A DNA stretch of 64,000 nt from Desulfobaculum xiamenense (GTDB lineage: Bacteria; Desulfobacterota; Desulfovibrionia; Desulfovibrionales; Desulfovibrionaceae), in assembly GCF_011927665.1 (NCBI RefSeq), contig NZ_JAATJA010000001.1, positions 1,035,019-1,099,018 on the forward strand. Reading direction: 5' to 3'. The notes beneath the pieces were generated by a model. It had not been told where the DNA came from. It saw only the letters and a list, made by a program, of their open reading frames with translations, and ran no database searches. A program made the translations under genes and the position numbers. The first letter of the stretch is position 1. Each line of letters starts with the position of its first letter. Positions 52,160-60,325 of this stretch are shown here, piece by piece.

Positions 52160-52188
52160 TTGCCATCGCCCCCTGCGGGTCCTATATT
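52160..52188 (+). promoter_or_regulatory. Promoter placing transcription start at the start codon
   Basis: TTGCCA (52160-52165), a 17-base spacer and TATATT (52183-52188) put the expected first base at 52194-52196; the ATG is at 52195. No ribosome-binding site precedes it. Confidence 0.55.
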
Positions 52189-52194
52189 CCGGGT

Positions 52195-52485
52195 ATGGAA
52201 TACTACCTGTCGGACGACATCACCCCCGCGCCCCCGGCCATCGGCTATCCGGTGCCGGGATCGAACATGACGCTTCTGCCCGGTGGCGAGGTCCACGCCG
52301 CGCCCTCGGGCTACGTCACGGTCGAAGGCGGCGGTGAGGTGCGCGTCCCGGGTGGCGGCTACGTCACCGTGGAAGGGGCGGGCGAAGTCCGCATCTACCC
52401 CGGCCCGGAAATCTCACCGCAGATCATCGACGCGGCGCACTTCGCCGAGGTCGATACCGGCTACGTCCTCAACGAGGTCGTCTGA
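52195..52485 (+). CDS. Small beta-repeat protein, probably translated from a leaderless message
   Basis: I know no family for this 96-residue protein. Its middle contains two near-identical 16-residue units, GYVTVEGGGEVRVPGG and GYVTVEGAGEVRIYPG, after a shorter LLPGGEVHAAPS. It is acidic, lacks a signal peptide and resembles beta-solenoid or adhesion repeats. The good promoter immediately upstream of the ATG and the lack of a Shine-Dalgarno site point to leaderless translation. Confidence 0.65.
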   Translation: MEYYLSDDITPAPPAIGYPVPGSNMTLLPGGEVHAAPSGYVTVEGGGEVRVPGGGYVTVEGAGEVRIYPGPEISPQIIDAAHFAEVDTGYVLNEVV

Positions 52486-52490
52486 ACGCA

Positions 52491-52513
52491 AAGGCCCCCA
52501 ATTCGGGGGCCTT
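52491..52513. terminator. Terminator between convergent genes
   Basis: AAGGCCCCC and GGGGGCCTT pair around AATTC, followed by CCTTATTTG. It ends the repeat-protein transcript and may serve the opposing gene. Confidence 0.8.
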
Positions 52514-52530
52514 CCTTATTTGAGAAAACA

Positions 52531-53379
52531 TCAGAACCGCGCGAGGCCGTATTTGCGCCGCAACCGCTCCACCACGTCGATCGACGCGCAGTGTGGCACC
52601 ACCGGCTCCTTCGGCGCGGGCAGTTCCAGCCCCTCGCAGGCAAAGGGCGTTCCCGCCGCAAGCCTGTTCCACGCATGCACCAGAAGTGCCTCAAGGCTCA
52701 CCACGTCGGCGGCGTTGTAGGCGAGGAGCGTCTCAAGCACCGCCTCGTCGCCCGTGGCCTGATACTCGTTCCACAAAAGCACCGCGAAGTAGCCGTCCAC
52801 ACCTTCCAACTCGTCGCGCGAGAGGCCAATGGCCTTTTCGCAGCGCTTGAGTCCGCCCGAGAAGCCCAGCTTCTTCAGGACGTAGCGCAGGTCGATGTGC
52901 GCCATGGCCAGCTTCATGCCGAAACTGCGCTCGATGAAGGGCACGTCGAAGGTCTTGCCGTTGTAGGTCACCAGCAGCGAATACTTGAGGATCTCGTCCT
53001 GAAAATCTTCGAGATTGCGGCCGTGGACGAAGGTCTTCACCTCGCCGTGACCATAGAGGGCAATGCTCGTGATGTGGTCCTCGCCGAAGGTCAGGCCCGT
53101 GGTTTCGATGTCGAGATAGGCCGCGTCGTCGCGGAAGGCGCGAAACATGCGCCAGTGCTGGGCGGCGGGCAGGCCGCGCTGGAAATGCAGGGCGTCGTGC
53201 GCGGCGAGGCGCTCCATGGAATCCTCGACGTGCTGACGCACCCACGCGGCGCGGTTGCCAAGGAATCTGTCGGCGGAAGGGGAAAGGGCGTCGTCCCAGC
53301 TGCGAATGCCGTTCAGCCAGTAGCGCTCCTCGGTTCCCACGCCCACGCGCGGGATATGGCAGAAGGAATGTTCAAGCAT
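52531..53379 (-). CDS. YprB-like ribonuclease-H-fold exonuclease
   Basis: The 282-residue protein has DEDD exonuclease motifs: YLDIETTGL near residue 88, VTYNGKTFDVPFIE near 138 and YNAADVVSLEALL near 220. This is the YprB/predicted 3'-5' exonuclease group, probably acting on nucleic acid in repair or decay. The start at 53379 is the first ATG giving a normal N-terminus; the longer frame is low-quality. Confidence 0.83.
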   Translation of the reverse strand: MLEHSFCHIPRVGVGTEERYWLNGIRSWDDALSPSADRFLGNRAAWVRQHVEDSMERLAAHDALHFQRGLPAAQHWRMFRAFRDDAAYLDIETTGLTFGEDHITSIALYGHGEVKTFVHGRNLEDFQDEILKYSLLVTYNGKTFDVPFIERSFGMKLAMAHIDLRYVLKKLGFSGGLKRCEKAIGLSRDELEGVDGYFAVLLWNEYQATGDEAVLETLLAYNAADVVSLEALLVHAWNRLAAGTPFACEGLELPAPKEPVVPHCASIDVVERLRRKYGLARF

Positions 53380-53513
53380 GTGCGGTGACCTCGTCTCGTG
53401 TTGACCTGCGGCACGAACCTCGCGCCGCAAGGTCTTTCCACATAGCCGAGCCATCCCGCGTTGCCAAGCGAAAGCCCGCACCCGCTTACCCGGCGACAGA
53501 CGTCGCCACTGCA

Positions 53514-54446
53514 TCACCCGACGAATTCGGTGCGTATTCGTCTGAAAAAATCGAGCAAATAGGCCGCTGGTACGTCCTGCCCGTCCACGCTCATGGCATC
53601 CAGACAGGCAACGATATTGCGCCGGGGGGTCAACGTCTCCGCGATGTTCAAAACGAAACGACGCACGCCCTCACCATCGCCGTTGCCGAAACCGAGAGAC
53701 AGCGACCAGAACCCTTCGTTGCGCGTCCATGCCACGCCAAGCGAGCGCCCGCCGGACGCCCCCCGGCGCACGAGGGCCAAAAGCTTGCGTAGCGTGAAAT
53801 TCCTGCGCCCACGCCCGCCAACGCCCAAAAACTCGCCGCGTCCGGAACGGATGACCAGCGGCAGCTCCATGAACTGCGTCGGCGGAGTTCGCCCCGCCGC
53901 GCCTGCGGTGCCTACGGCGTCAAGCATGGCCTGTTCCAGTTCCCGCTTCTCGCGACGCAAACGCACGATCTGCTCTCGCAGTACCTTCAGCCTGTCGCCC
54001 CGCACGTCCTGCGCCCGCTCGCGGCGCAAACGGGCCACCTCACGCCGCAGCGACTCGACCTCACGGTGCAATTCCTCGTTGGCACAGGCGGCATCGCACT
54101 GCTCCGCCAGAAGCCCCGTCACCTTTTCAAGCACACCGGCCAGCACGCGGACCAACACCGGAGCATCGGGGCACACCGCGCCGTCCGACCCACCGCCCCG
54201 AGCCAGAAGCTCGGCATAGCGCAAGGCCAGACGCCGCTCGATCTCCGAAGCAGGGAGTTGCTCCTCCGACAGGGCGCGAATCTCACGGAAAATTTCAAGC
54301 GCGGCTGGTGGATACGACCGCCGCCGCCCATCGTCGACAAAGGGCAGAAACGCGGCGAAGCGATCCTTGTAGGACACGATCGTCGAAGGCGGAATGTCGA
54401 GCCTGCGCGCAATCTCCCGCAGGCTCATGCATGTGTGCGCACCCAT
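53514..54446 (-). CDS. MerR-like HTH protein with coiled coil and unknown C-terminal domain
   Basis: The 310-residue protein begins with a MerR-type HTH (MSLREIARRLDIPPSTIVSY and the wing DDGRRRSYPPAAL), then a long coiled coil (about 120-175, LHREVESLRREVARLRRE) and a C-terminal domain (about 185-310) that I do not recognise. It has no cysteine cluster, so it is not a classical MerR metal sensor. The layout recalls plasmid-partition or cell-division regulators; a role in development or phage defence cannot be excluded. The start at 54446 follows GGGAGGG. Confidence 0.78.
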   Translation of the reverse strand: MGAHTCMSLREIARRLDIPPSTIVSYKDRFAAFLPFVDDGRRRSYPPAALEIFREIRALSEEQLPASEIERRLALRYAELLARGGGSDGAVCPDAPVLVRVLAGVLEKVTGLLAEQCDAACANEELHREVESLRREVARLRRERAQDVRGDRLKVLREQIVRLRREKRELEQAMLDAVGTAGAAGRTPPTQFMELPLVIRSGRGEFLGVGGRGRRNFTLRKLLALVRRGASGGRSLGVAWTRNEGFWSLSLGFGNGDGEGVRRFVLNIAETLTPRRNIVACLDAMSVDGQDVPAAYLLDFFRRIRTEFVG

Positions 54447-54587
54447 GCGCGGCCCTCCCGGCATGCGACCAAAAGGTGGACACGTGATGCCGCCCCGGCG
54501 AGCCGGACAGCACCACCCACCCTACCTACCACGATTGCGCGGACTGATGAAGTCCAAAGCTCCAGAAAGACCACTGCTGGCCGCGCG

Positions 54588-54884
54588 TCAGCGCCAGAAT
54601 CCCCAACGCGGCAGTTGGCGCAGATTGCGGTACACCACCCACACGTAGATGGCGGTGACAAGCCCGAGCACGGCAGGGCCGTCCGGCCACGGTTCCAATG
54701 TCAGATACACACCGCAGGCCGTAGCGATGACGATCTTGGGCACCCACCACCAGCGGCCGCACGCGCGCATGAGCCAGCGCACCACGGGGTTGAGTTCCCT
54801 GCCGCCCCGCAAAAGGATGCGATTGGTGGACCACACGTCGGCCACCTGAAGTGCAACGAACAACACAAAAAGAATCCAGATCAC
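54588..54884 (-). CDS. Small multispan membrane protein (DUF5658-like)
   Basis: The 98-residue protein has three hydrophobic segments (ILFVLFVALQVADVWSTN, a middle span from VPKIVIATACGVYL, and VLGLVTAIYVWVVYR) and the RGGRELNPVVRWLM loop, which resembles DUF5658. The function is unknown. The GTG start at 54884 follows GGAG. Confidence 0.65.
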   Translation of the reverse strand: MIWILFVLFVALQVADVWSTNRILLRGGRELNPVVRWLMRACGRWWWVPKIVIATACGVYLTLEPWPDGPAVLGLVTAIYVWVVYRNLRQLPRWGFWR

Positions 54885-55133
54885 GCGAACTCCGGGTTAG
54901 CCTCGGCCCGCGACGCCCGACGTCCCCCACGGAACGCGGCTCGCAAAGCCCGTCCCCACACCTCGCATGCGCCGGACGCGAAGTCCAGCCACGCGGCATA
55001 GCGCCGCATCGCCCTTCGCGCGCTCCGCGCACCAGCACATCCACGGACCGCACCCCACTACGCCGCAACCGGGCATGACGACAGCGAAAACGAAAAACCC
55101 CGCGCCGAAGGCGCTACTCCTCCGGCACGGGGC

Positions 55134-55166
55134 ATAAAAAAAGCCACGGCATGTTGCCGTGGCTTT
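55134..55166 (-). terminator. Terminator of tRNA-Lys
   Basis: On the minus strand GAAAGCCACGGC pairs with GCCGTGGCTTT and seven T follow. A second hairpin (about 55096-55132) lies just beyond. Confidence 0.9.
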
Positions 55167-55175
55167 CATAATTGC

Positions 55176-55251
55176 TGGTGGGCCATCAGGGACTCGAACC
55201 CCGAACAAACGGATTAAGAGTCCGCTGCTCTACCAATTGAGCTAATGGCCC
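55176..55251 (-). tRNA. tRNA-Lys (anticodon CTT)
   Basis: The 76-base gene has acceptor arms GGGCCAT/ATGGCCC, discriminator A and encoded CCA. The anticodon loop reads CTCTTAA. The T arm has GTTCGAGTC. Confidence 0.95.
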
Positions 55252-55344
55252 GTTCGGGCTTGACGCCATCGCGTCGAAGCGAGGCGCAATTTCCATTTTC
55301 CGCCCCGTCTTGTCAATGCCTTTTTTTCATCTTACACAATTTTC

Positions 55345-57207
55345 ATGAGACACACAGCACATGCGCGCCACAGAATCCTTTTCGCGCTCCTCGCAGCCAC
55401 CCTCCTCACACTCGCACCCGCACTTTCCGCGCATGCCGCGCAGGACCAGCCCGTCACCATGCAATGGGAAGTCTACCACGCCGCCACGGACGACTCCGAC
55501 ATCCTCGCGGTGCTGTGGTTTACCCCGGCGGAGGGCTTCCATGCCTACGCCAACCCCTCCGGCGACACGGGCCTGCCCACCACGCTCACCCTCGCCCCGC
55601 TGCCCGACGGAAGCGAGCCGGTGGTGCTGTATCCGCCCGGCACCGAGGAGCGCGACATCTTCGAGAAGGACAAGACCGTCTTCATCCTCGAAGGACGCAC
55701 GCCCATCTTCGTACACATTCCGCGAAGCGCCACGGGCATGCAGGACGCGGCCCTTGCAGGTTCGCTGCGCATGCTCCTGTGCTCCGCCACGAGTTGCTGG
55801 CCCGTGGAACGCACAGTCCGCCTCGATATTGGCACGCTGTCCGCCTCCACCCTGACCCGCGCCGAGGACGCGCCATGGTGGCCCCGCTATCTCGAAGCCG
55901 CAGGTTCACGCATGCCGGACGAGCCCTCCCCGTCGCTGACCCTCGCGGCACCGGCAGGGGAATCCCCCCTCTCGGCCCTGCACCTCGAACCGCGCTACAC
56001 AAATCCGGGGCTTGAGGTCACAGGCCTCGGCAAGGCCGTGCTTCTCGCGCTCATCGCGGGTTTCATCCTCAACTTCATGCCCTGCGTGCTACCGGTGGTG
56101 AGTCTCAAAATCTCGGCGCTCATGGGCGGCGCGGGCGAGGCCGACGAAGCGCTTCGCATCCGCCGCTTCCGCGAGCACAACATCTTCTTCTCCCTCGGCA
56201 TCCTGCTCTATTTCGGACTGCTCGCCGCGCTCTTCAGTTCCCTCGAACTGGCGTGGGGGGAAGTCTTCCAGCACCCGGACATCGTCCTCGGCGCGACGGC
56301 GGTGGTCTTCGCCCTGTCGCTCTCGCTGTTCGGCGTGTTCGACCTTCCAGTCATAGACCTCAAGACGGGACAGGGACCGGACAATCCGCGCATGCAGGCG
56401 CTCTTCACCGGCATGCTGGCCACGCTCCTCGCCACGCCGTGCAGCGGGCCGTTCCTCGGCGGCGTACTCGGCTGGGTGCTCATGCAGCCGCCGCTGACCA
56501 TCGCCACGGTCTTCGCCAGCATCGGCCTCGGCATGGCGTCGCCCTTCCTCGCCATGGCCGCACGGCCCGGACTGGCCCGGCGCTTCCCAAGGCCCGGCGC
56601 ATGGACGGGATACCTCGAAACGGGTGTGGGCCTCTTCCTCGTGGCCACCTGCATCTATCTGCTCGGCATCCTCCCGGAACAGCGGCTGCCCGGCGCACTG
56701 GTCTACCTATGGGTCATCGCCGTGGCCGCGTGGATATGGGGCCGCTGGACGAACCTCTCGCAGACGGCCCGCAGACGCTGGAGCATCCGCGCGCTGGCCG
56801 TGGCTCTCGTCGTCGCCGCATGGCCGCTCATCATGCGCCCTGCCGAACCGACGCCATGGACCGGCTTCGATGAATCCCGCTTCATGGAGACCCTCGGCAC
56901 GGCGCCCATTCTTGTCGATTTCACCGCCGAATGGTGCCCGAACTGCAAGGCGCTCGAAAAGACGACCCTCTCGCCCGACAATCTCCGCCGCTGGGCCGAG
57001 CGCTGGGACCTGCACCTCGTTCAGGCCGACCTGACCGAGCCGAACCCAGCGGCATCGGCACTGCTCCAGAAGCTCGGCAGCCAGAGCATCCCGGTGGTCG
57101 CCATCTTCCCGCCGGGAGAGAACGCCCGCCGCCCCATCGTCCTGCGTGACCTGTTCACGCCAGCCCAGATGGACGAAGCCCTCAAGGACGCCCTCGAAAC
57201 GCCCTGA
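55345..57207 (+). CDS. dsbD: Thiol:disulfide interchange protein DsbD
   Basis: The 620-residue membrane protein moves electrons from the cytoplasm to periplasmic thiols. It has a signal peptide, an N-terminal DsbD-alpha domain with LLCSATSCW, an eight-span transmembrane domain with the redox cysteines in FMPCVLPVVSL and LATPCSGPFLGG, and a C-terminal thioredoxin domain with the active site AEWCPNCK. All three redox Cys pairs are present. It stands alone, beside the lipoprotein-rich periplasm genes only distantly. Confidence 0.93.
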   Translation: MRHTAHARHRILFALLAATLLTLAPALSAHAAQDQPVTMQWEVYHAATDDSDILAVLWFTPAEGFHAYANPSGDTGLPTTLTLAPLPDGSEPVVLYPPGTEERDIFEKDKTVFILEGRTPIFVHIPRSATGMQDAALAGSLRMLLCSATSCWPVERTVRLDIGTLSASTLTRAEDAPWWPRYLEAAGSRMPDEPSPSLTLAAPAGESPLSALHLEPRYTNPGLEVTGLGKAVLLALIAGFILNFMPCVLPVVSLKISALMGGAGEADEALRIRRFREHNIFFSLGILLYFGLLAALFSSLELAWGEVFQHPDIVLGATAVVFALSLSLFGVFDLPVIDLKTGQGPDNPRMQALFTGMLATLLATPCSGPFLGGVLGWVLMQPPLTIATVFASIGLGMASPFLAMAARPGLARRFPRPGAWTGYLETGVGLFLVATCIYLLGILPEQRLPGALVYLWVIAVAAWIWGRWTNLSQTARRRWSIRALAVALVVAAWPLIMRPAEPTPWTGFDESRFMETLGTAPILVDFTAEWCPNCKALEKTTLSPDNLRRWAERWDLHLVQADLTEPNPAASALLQKLGSQSIPVVAIFPPGENARRPIVLRDLFTPAQMDEALKDALETP

Positions 57208-57220
57208 CGCCCCAGAACGC

Positions 57221-57259
57221 AAAAAAAGGCGGGGACGCGCCGCAACGCACGTCCCCGCC
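57221..57259 (-). terminator. Terminator of the M24 peptidase gene
   Basis: On the minus strand GGCGGGGACG pairs with CGTCCCCGCC over a 12-base loop, followed by seven T. On the plus strand it also lies just after dsbD. Confidence 0.8.
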
Positions 57260-57284
57260 CTTCATCGAATCATTCGACGAAAAT

Positions 57285-58508
57285 CTAGTCCACGCAGATA
57301 ATGCCGAAATCGTGACCGGTGATGCTCCGGCCGCCTTCCGGCGTGACCTCAAAGGTATTCTCCACGCCGACCATGCCCACGCCGGGAATGCCGCACTTCG
57401 GCTCCACAGCGAGGACCATGCCTTCCTCAAGCGGCATGCGCACCTTGGCGGCAATGGGCGGGAATTCGTCCACCACCAGCCCGATACCGTGCCCCACGAA
57501 GGGCACCTTGTTGCCGCCAAGGCCCATGAAGCCGTCGGCAAATCCGACGCGGCGCGCCCAGTCCACGCAGTGGGCGTAGAGTTCCTCGGGCACGGCTCCG
57601 GGCTTCATGTTCTCGGCCAGCCACTGCTGCACGTCCGCGCAAAAGGCGTGCGCGCCGCGCATTGCGGGGGTCAAGGCACTCTCGGCCCCGGCGAAATAGA
57701 CCTGCGTCTTGTCGGTGATATAGCCCTCAAGGCAGAAGCCGATGTCGCAGACCAGCGGCTCGCCCTTTTTCCATATTTTGCCCGCGTAGCCCATGAACGG
57801 CACAGCCGGGTGCTCGCCGCGAAGGCCCAGCGGCCCGTTGAACACCGTCGGGTAGTTGCCGCTATCTCCCGCCGACACGTCGCCGAGGAAGCACTCCTCA
57901 CCGAAATTGCCCATGCGCAGGGGACCGCTGTGCCCCAGTTCGAAGAAGACGTTCCACGCGGCGTGGGACACGTCGCGCTCGCTCATGCCGGGCCGGATGA
58001 TCTCCGGCAGCACCTTCGTCAGCGCGAAGTCGTGGCGCTCGCCGCACAGGCGCAGCTTGGCCAGTTCCCACGGCGTCTTACGGGCACGGGCCGCAGCGAG
58101 GATGCCGTCCCCGGACAGAAGCTCCATGCCGGACAGCGCCTCCTGCAACTTGAGCCCCATGCTCCACGGCAGGGCGCACATATCCACGGCGGCGCAGCCA
58201 TCGAACACGGCTCCGGCCTCACGCAGGGCAGTCTCCACGTCGCGGTAGCTGCGGAAGGGCAGAATGTGACGCACCGTGGATTCCATCCGCGCGCGCTCAA
58301 TGCCCTTGCGCACCAGCAGCACAGGCTCGCCCTCCACAGGCAGCCAGAACAGACCGTTCATCCACGAGCCGGACAGCCAGTAAATGGCAAGCCGAGAGCA
58401 GACCATGAGGCCGGACGCCGCAGGAGCGGATCGCCGAAGCTCCTCGCGGCAGCGGGCCCAGCGCAGTTCGAGTTCCTCGCGGGGAACGATTTCGATGGCC
58501 GTGAACAT
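57285..58508 (-). CDS. M24-family Xaa-Pro peptidase
   Basis: The 407-residue protein has an N-terminal creatinase-like domain and a pita-bread domain. Metal ligands are visible: Asp in VCDIGFCLEG, Asp in YITDKTQVYF, His in VGHGIGL and Glu in VEPK and GVENTF. It likely removes residues from X-Pro peptides. The start follows AAGGAGACACC. It converges on dsbD. Confidence 0.92.
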   Translation of the reverse strand: MFTAIEIVPREELELRWARCREELRRSAPAASGLMVCSRLAIYWLSGSWMNGLFWLPVEGEPVLLVRKGIERARMESTVRHILPFRSYRDVETALREAGAVFDGCAAVDMCALPWSMGLKLQEALSGMELLSGDGILAAARARKTPWELAKLRLCGERHDFALTKVLPEIIRPGMSERDVSHAAWNVFFELGHSGPLRMGNFGEECFLGDVSAGDSGNYPTVFNGPLGLRGEHPAVPFMGYAGKIWKKGEPLVCDIGFCLEGYITDKTQVYFAGAESALTPAMRGAHAFCADVQQWLAENMKPGAVPEELYAHCVDWARRVGFADGFMGLGGNKVPFVGHGIGLVVDEFPPIAAKVRMPLEEGMVLAVEPKCGIPGVGMVGVENTFEVTPEGGRSITGHDFGIICVD

Positions 58509-58702
58509 GTGGTGTCTCCTTCGGGAAGTTTCCCCGTTGCGGGTGCCCCCTCATACGCCAGAACCCGGTGCGTGCGCAACCATGGACACGCACGAGGAAT
58601 CGGCCCTTGCCCTGATGCGGCGCAGTGGTATACGAACCCCGCCGAGCGCCCAACGTCCGCGCCCAACACCCCGCACATCAACGCACCGCAAGAGGAAGAC
58701 AC

Positions 58703-59017
58703 ATGGATTTCGATTCGCTCTTCAAGGCCCGCGACTATCTGCGCGTGACCAGCCACACGCCCGGCGACCTGCGCATCAAGGTCAATCCGGCCATTCTCTC
58801 CACCCCCGGCTTCTCGCAAATGCCGAAGTTCGACACGCTGCCGAACGGCATCGACGACGTGAAGGTCAACATCTTCACCCAGACCCTCACCGTCCGCTAC
58901 CAGCCCGAGGTCATCGCCCCGGAGTTGCTGGACGAACTGCTCGTCACCACCGATGCCGCACGCGGCAGGGTAATCGTGGACGACCTCCAGCAGCGCCTCG
59001 GCGTCACCATCTGCTAG
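58703..59017 (+). CDS. HMA-like ferredoxin-fold protein lacking CxxC
   Basis: The 104-residue protein has a pattern of beta-alpha-beta (DDVKVNIFTQTLTVRYQPEV, then IAPELLDELLVT) like heavy-metal-associated domains but without the metal-binding CxxC. It belongs to the HMA2-type set seen beside metal or stress genes. The function is unknown. The start follows AAGAGGAAGACAC. Confidence 0.65.
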   Translation: MDFDSLFKARDYLRVTSHTPGDLRIKVNPAILSTPGFSQMPKFDTLPNGIDDVKVNIFTQTLTVRYQPEVIAPELLDELLVTTDAARGRVIVDDLQQRLGVTIC

Positions 59018-59080
59018 AGCGATCAGGGGGCCGCGACACGGCCCCTTGAAATCCCTCCCCATTCCGATACAGTCCGGGGC

Positions 59081-60274
59081 ATGCCTTCTCGCCCCGTGCC
59101 ATTCTCCCCGCGCCGACTGCTGCGCCCCCTGTGCGCGACGGCTGCGTGCGCGCTGCTCCTCGGGTGTAGCGCCTCGGACACGTTACGCATGGCACGCATC
59201 GCCGCCACCGGCGACGTGGCCGCCGCCCAGAGCATGGCCGCCCACAAGGCCGCCCGCTACGCCACCAACCCCAAGGCCCTCGAAGCCGACATCGCCGCCT
59301 TTTCGCGCCGTCTCGCCGCATTCCGCAAGGCCATCGACGACATCTGGGGACCGGACGAACGCCGCGAGCCAACGCCTCGAACCTACGTGAAATATTCCGA
59401 GGGCTACAAGGCCCGGGCACTGGTGGACTTCGACGCTGGCACCGTCATCGTGGAAACGCTGGATAGGGAGAATCCCCGCGAAAGCCTGCGGCAGGCAGTG
59501 GTGACCACGCTGCTCGCCCCCGGCGACCCGCGCGCCGTGGACCTCTACTCCGCCAGCGAAATCCGCTTTGGCGACACGCCATTCCTCTACAACGAGGTGC
59601 TCGACGTGGACGGCAAGCCCATCCGCTGGCAATGGCGCGCAGAGCGCTTCGCGGAGCGGCTGCTGGAAAAGGGCGTGGTCACGCGTTCCATCGGCAAGGG
59701 CCGGACCGCGACCCGCGTCAGCTTCCCCCTCGTGCGGGACCATCTCCACATCCGCGCCCGCAAGTACGCCGAACTCGTCGCCGCGCAGAGCAAGCGCTTC
59801 GGCGTGAGCCGCAACCTCGTCTACGCCGTCATCAAGACGGAAAGCGACTTCAATCCCTTTGCCACGAGTCCTGCCCCGGCCTTCGGCCTCATGCAGATCG
59901 TCCCCAAAAGCGCGGGAGCCGAGGTCAACCGGATGCTCAACGGCTCGCCGCAGCCGCCTTCGCGCGAATTCCTCTTCGAGGCCGCGAACAACATCCGCTA
60001 CGGCACCGCCTACCTCCACATCCTCGACACCCGGCACCTCGCGCGCATCGAGAATCCCATAAGCCGCGAATACTGCGTCATCGCCGCCTACAACACCGGC
60101 GCGGGCAACGTGCTGCGCTCGTTCAGCGCCAACCGCGACACGGCCGTCGCCAGAATCAACGCCCTCACCCCCGCGCAGGTGTTCGACACGCTGCGCGCAA
60201 AGCTGCCCTATGCCGAAACCCGGCGCTATCTGATGAAGGTGCTCGACGCGAAGAAGCTCTTCGTCGGGGCCTGA
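59081..60274 (+). CDS. Lytic murein transglycosylase (MltC-like lipoprotein)
   Basis: The 397-residue precursor has a lipobox LLLGC after a basic start (MPSRPVPFSPRRLLRPLC). The mature N-terminal half (about 30-220) resembles the DUF3393 domain of MltC; the C-terminal half has the SLT catalytic motif IKTESDFNPFA with Glu, followed by GLMQIVPKSAG, RYGTAYLHIL and AAYNTGAGNV. It cleaves peptidoglycan at 1,6-anhydro bonds from the outer membrane. Confidence 0.88.
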   Translation: MPSRPVPFSPRRLLRPLCATAACALLLGCSASDTLRMARIAATGDVAAAQSMAAHKAARYATNPKALEADIAAFSRRLAAFRKAIDDIWGPDERREPTPRTYVKYSEGYKARALVDFDAGTVIVETLDRENPRESLRQAVVTTLLAPGDPRAVDLYSASEIRFGDTPFLYNEVLDVDGKPIRWQWRAERFAERLLEKGVVTRSIGKGRTATRVSFPLVRDHLHIRARKYAELVAAQSKRFGVSRNLVYAVIKTESDFNPFATSPAPAFGLMQIVPKSAGAEVNRMLNGSPQPPSREFLFEAANNIRYGTAYLHILDTRHLARIENPISREYCVIAAYNTGAGNVLRSFSANRDTAVARINALTPAQVFDTLRAKLPYAETRRYLMKVLDAKKLFVGA

Positions 60275-60325
60275 ACACCCCGCGCAAGGCCCGCCGCAAG
60301 GCCGCGTCGATCGGATGGATGCGGG

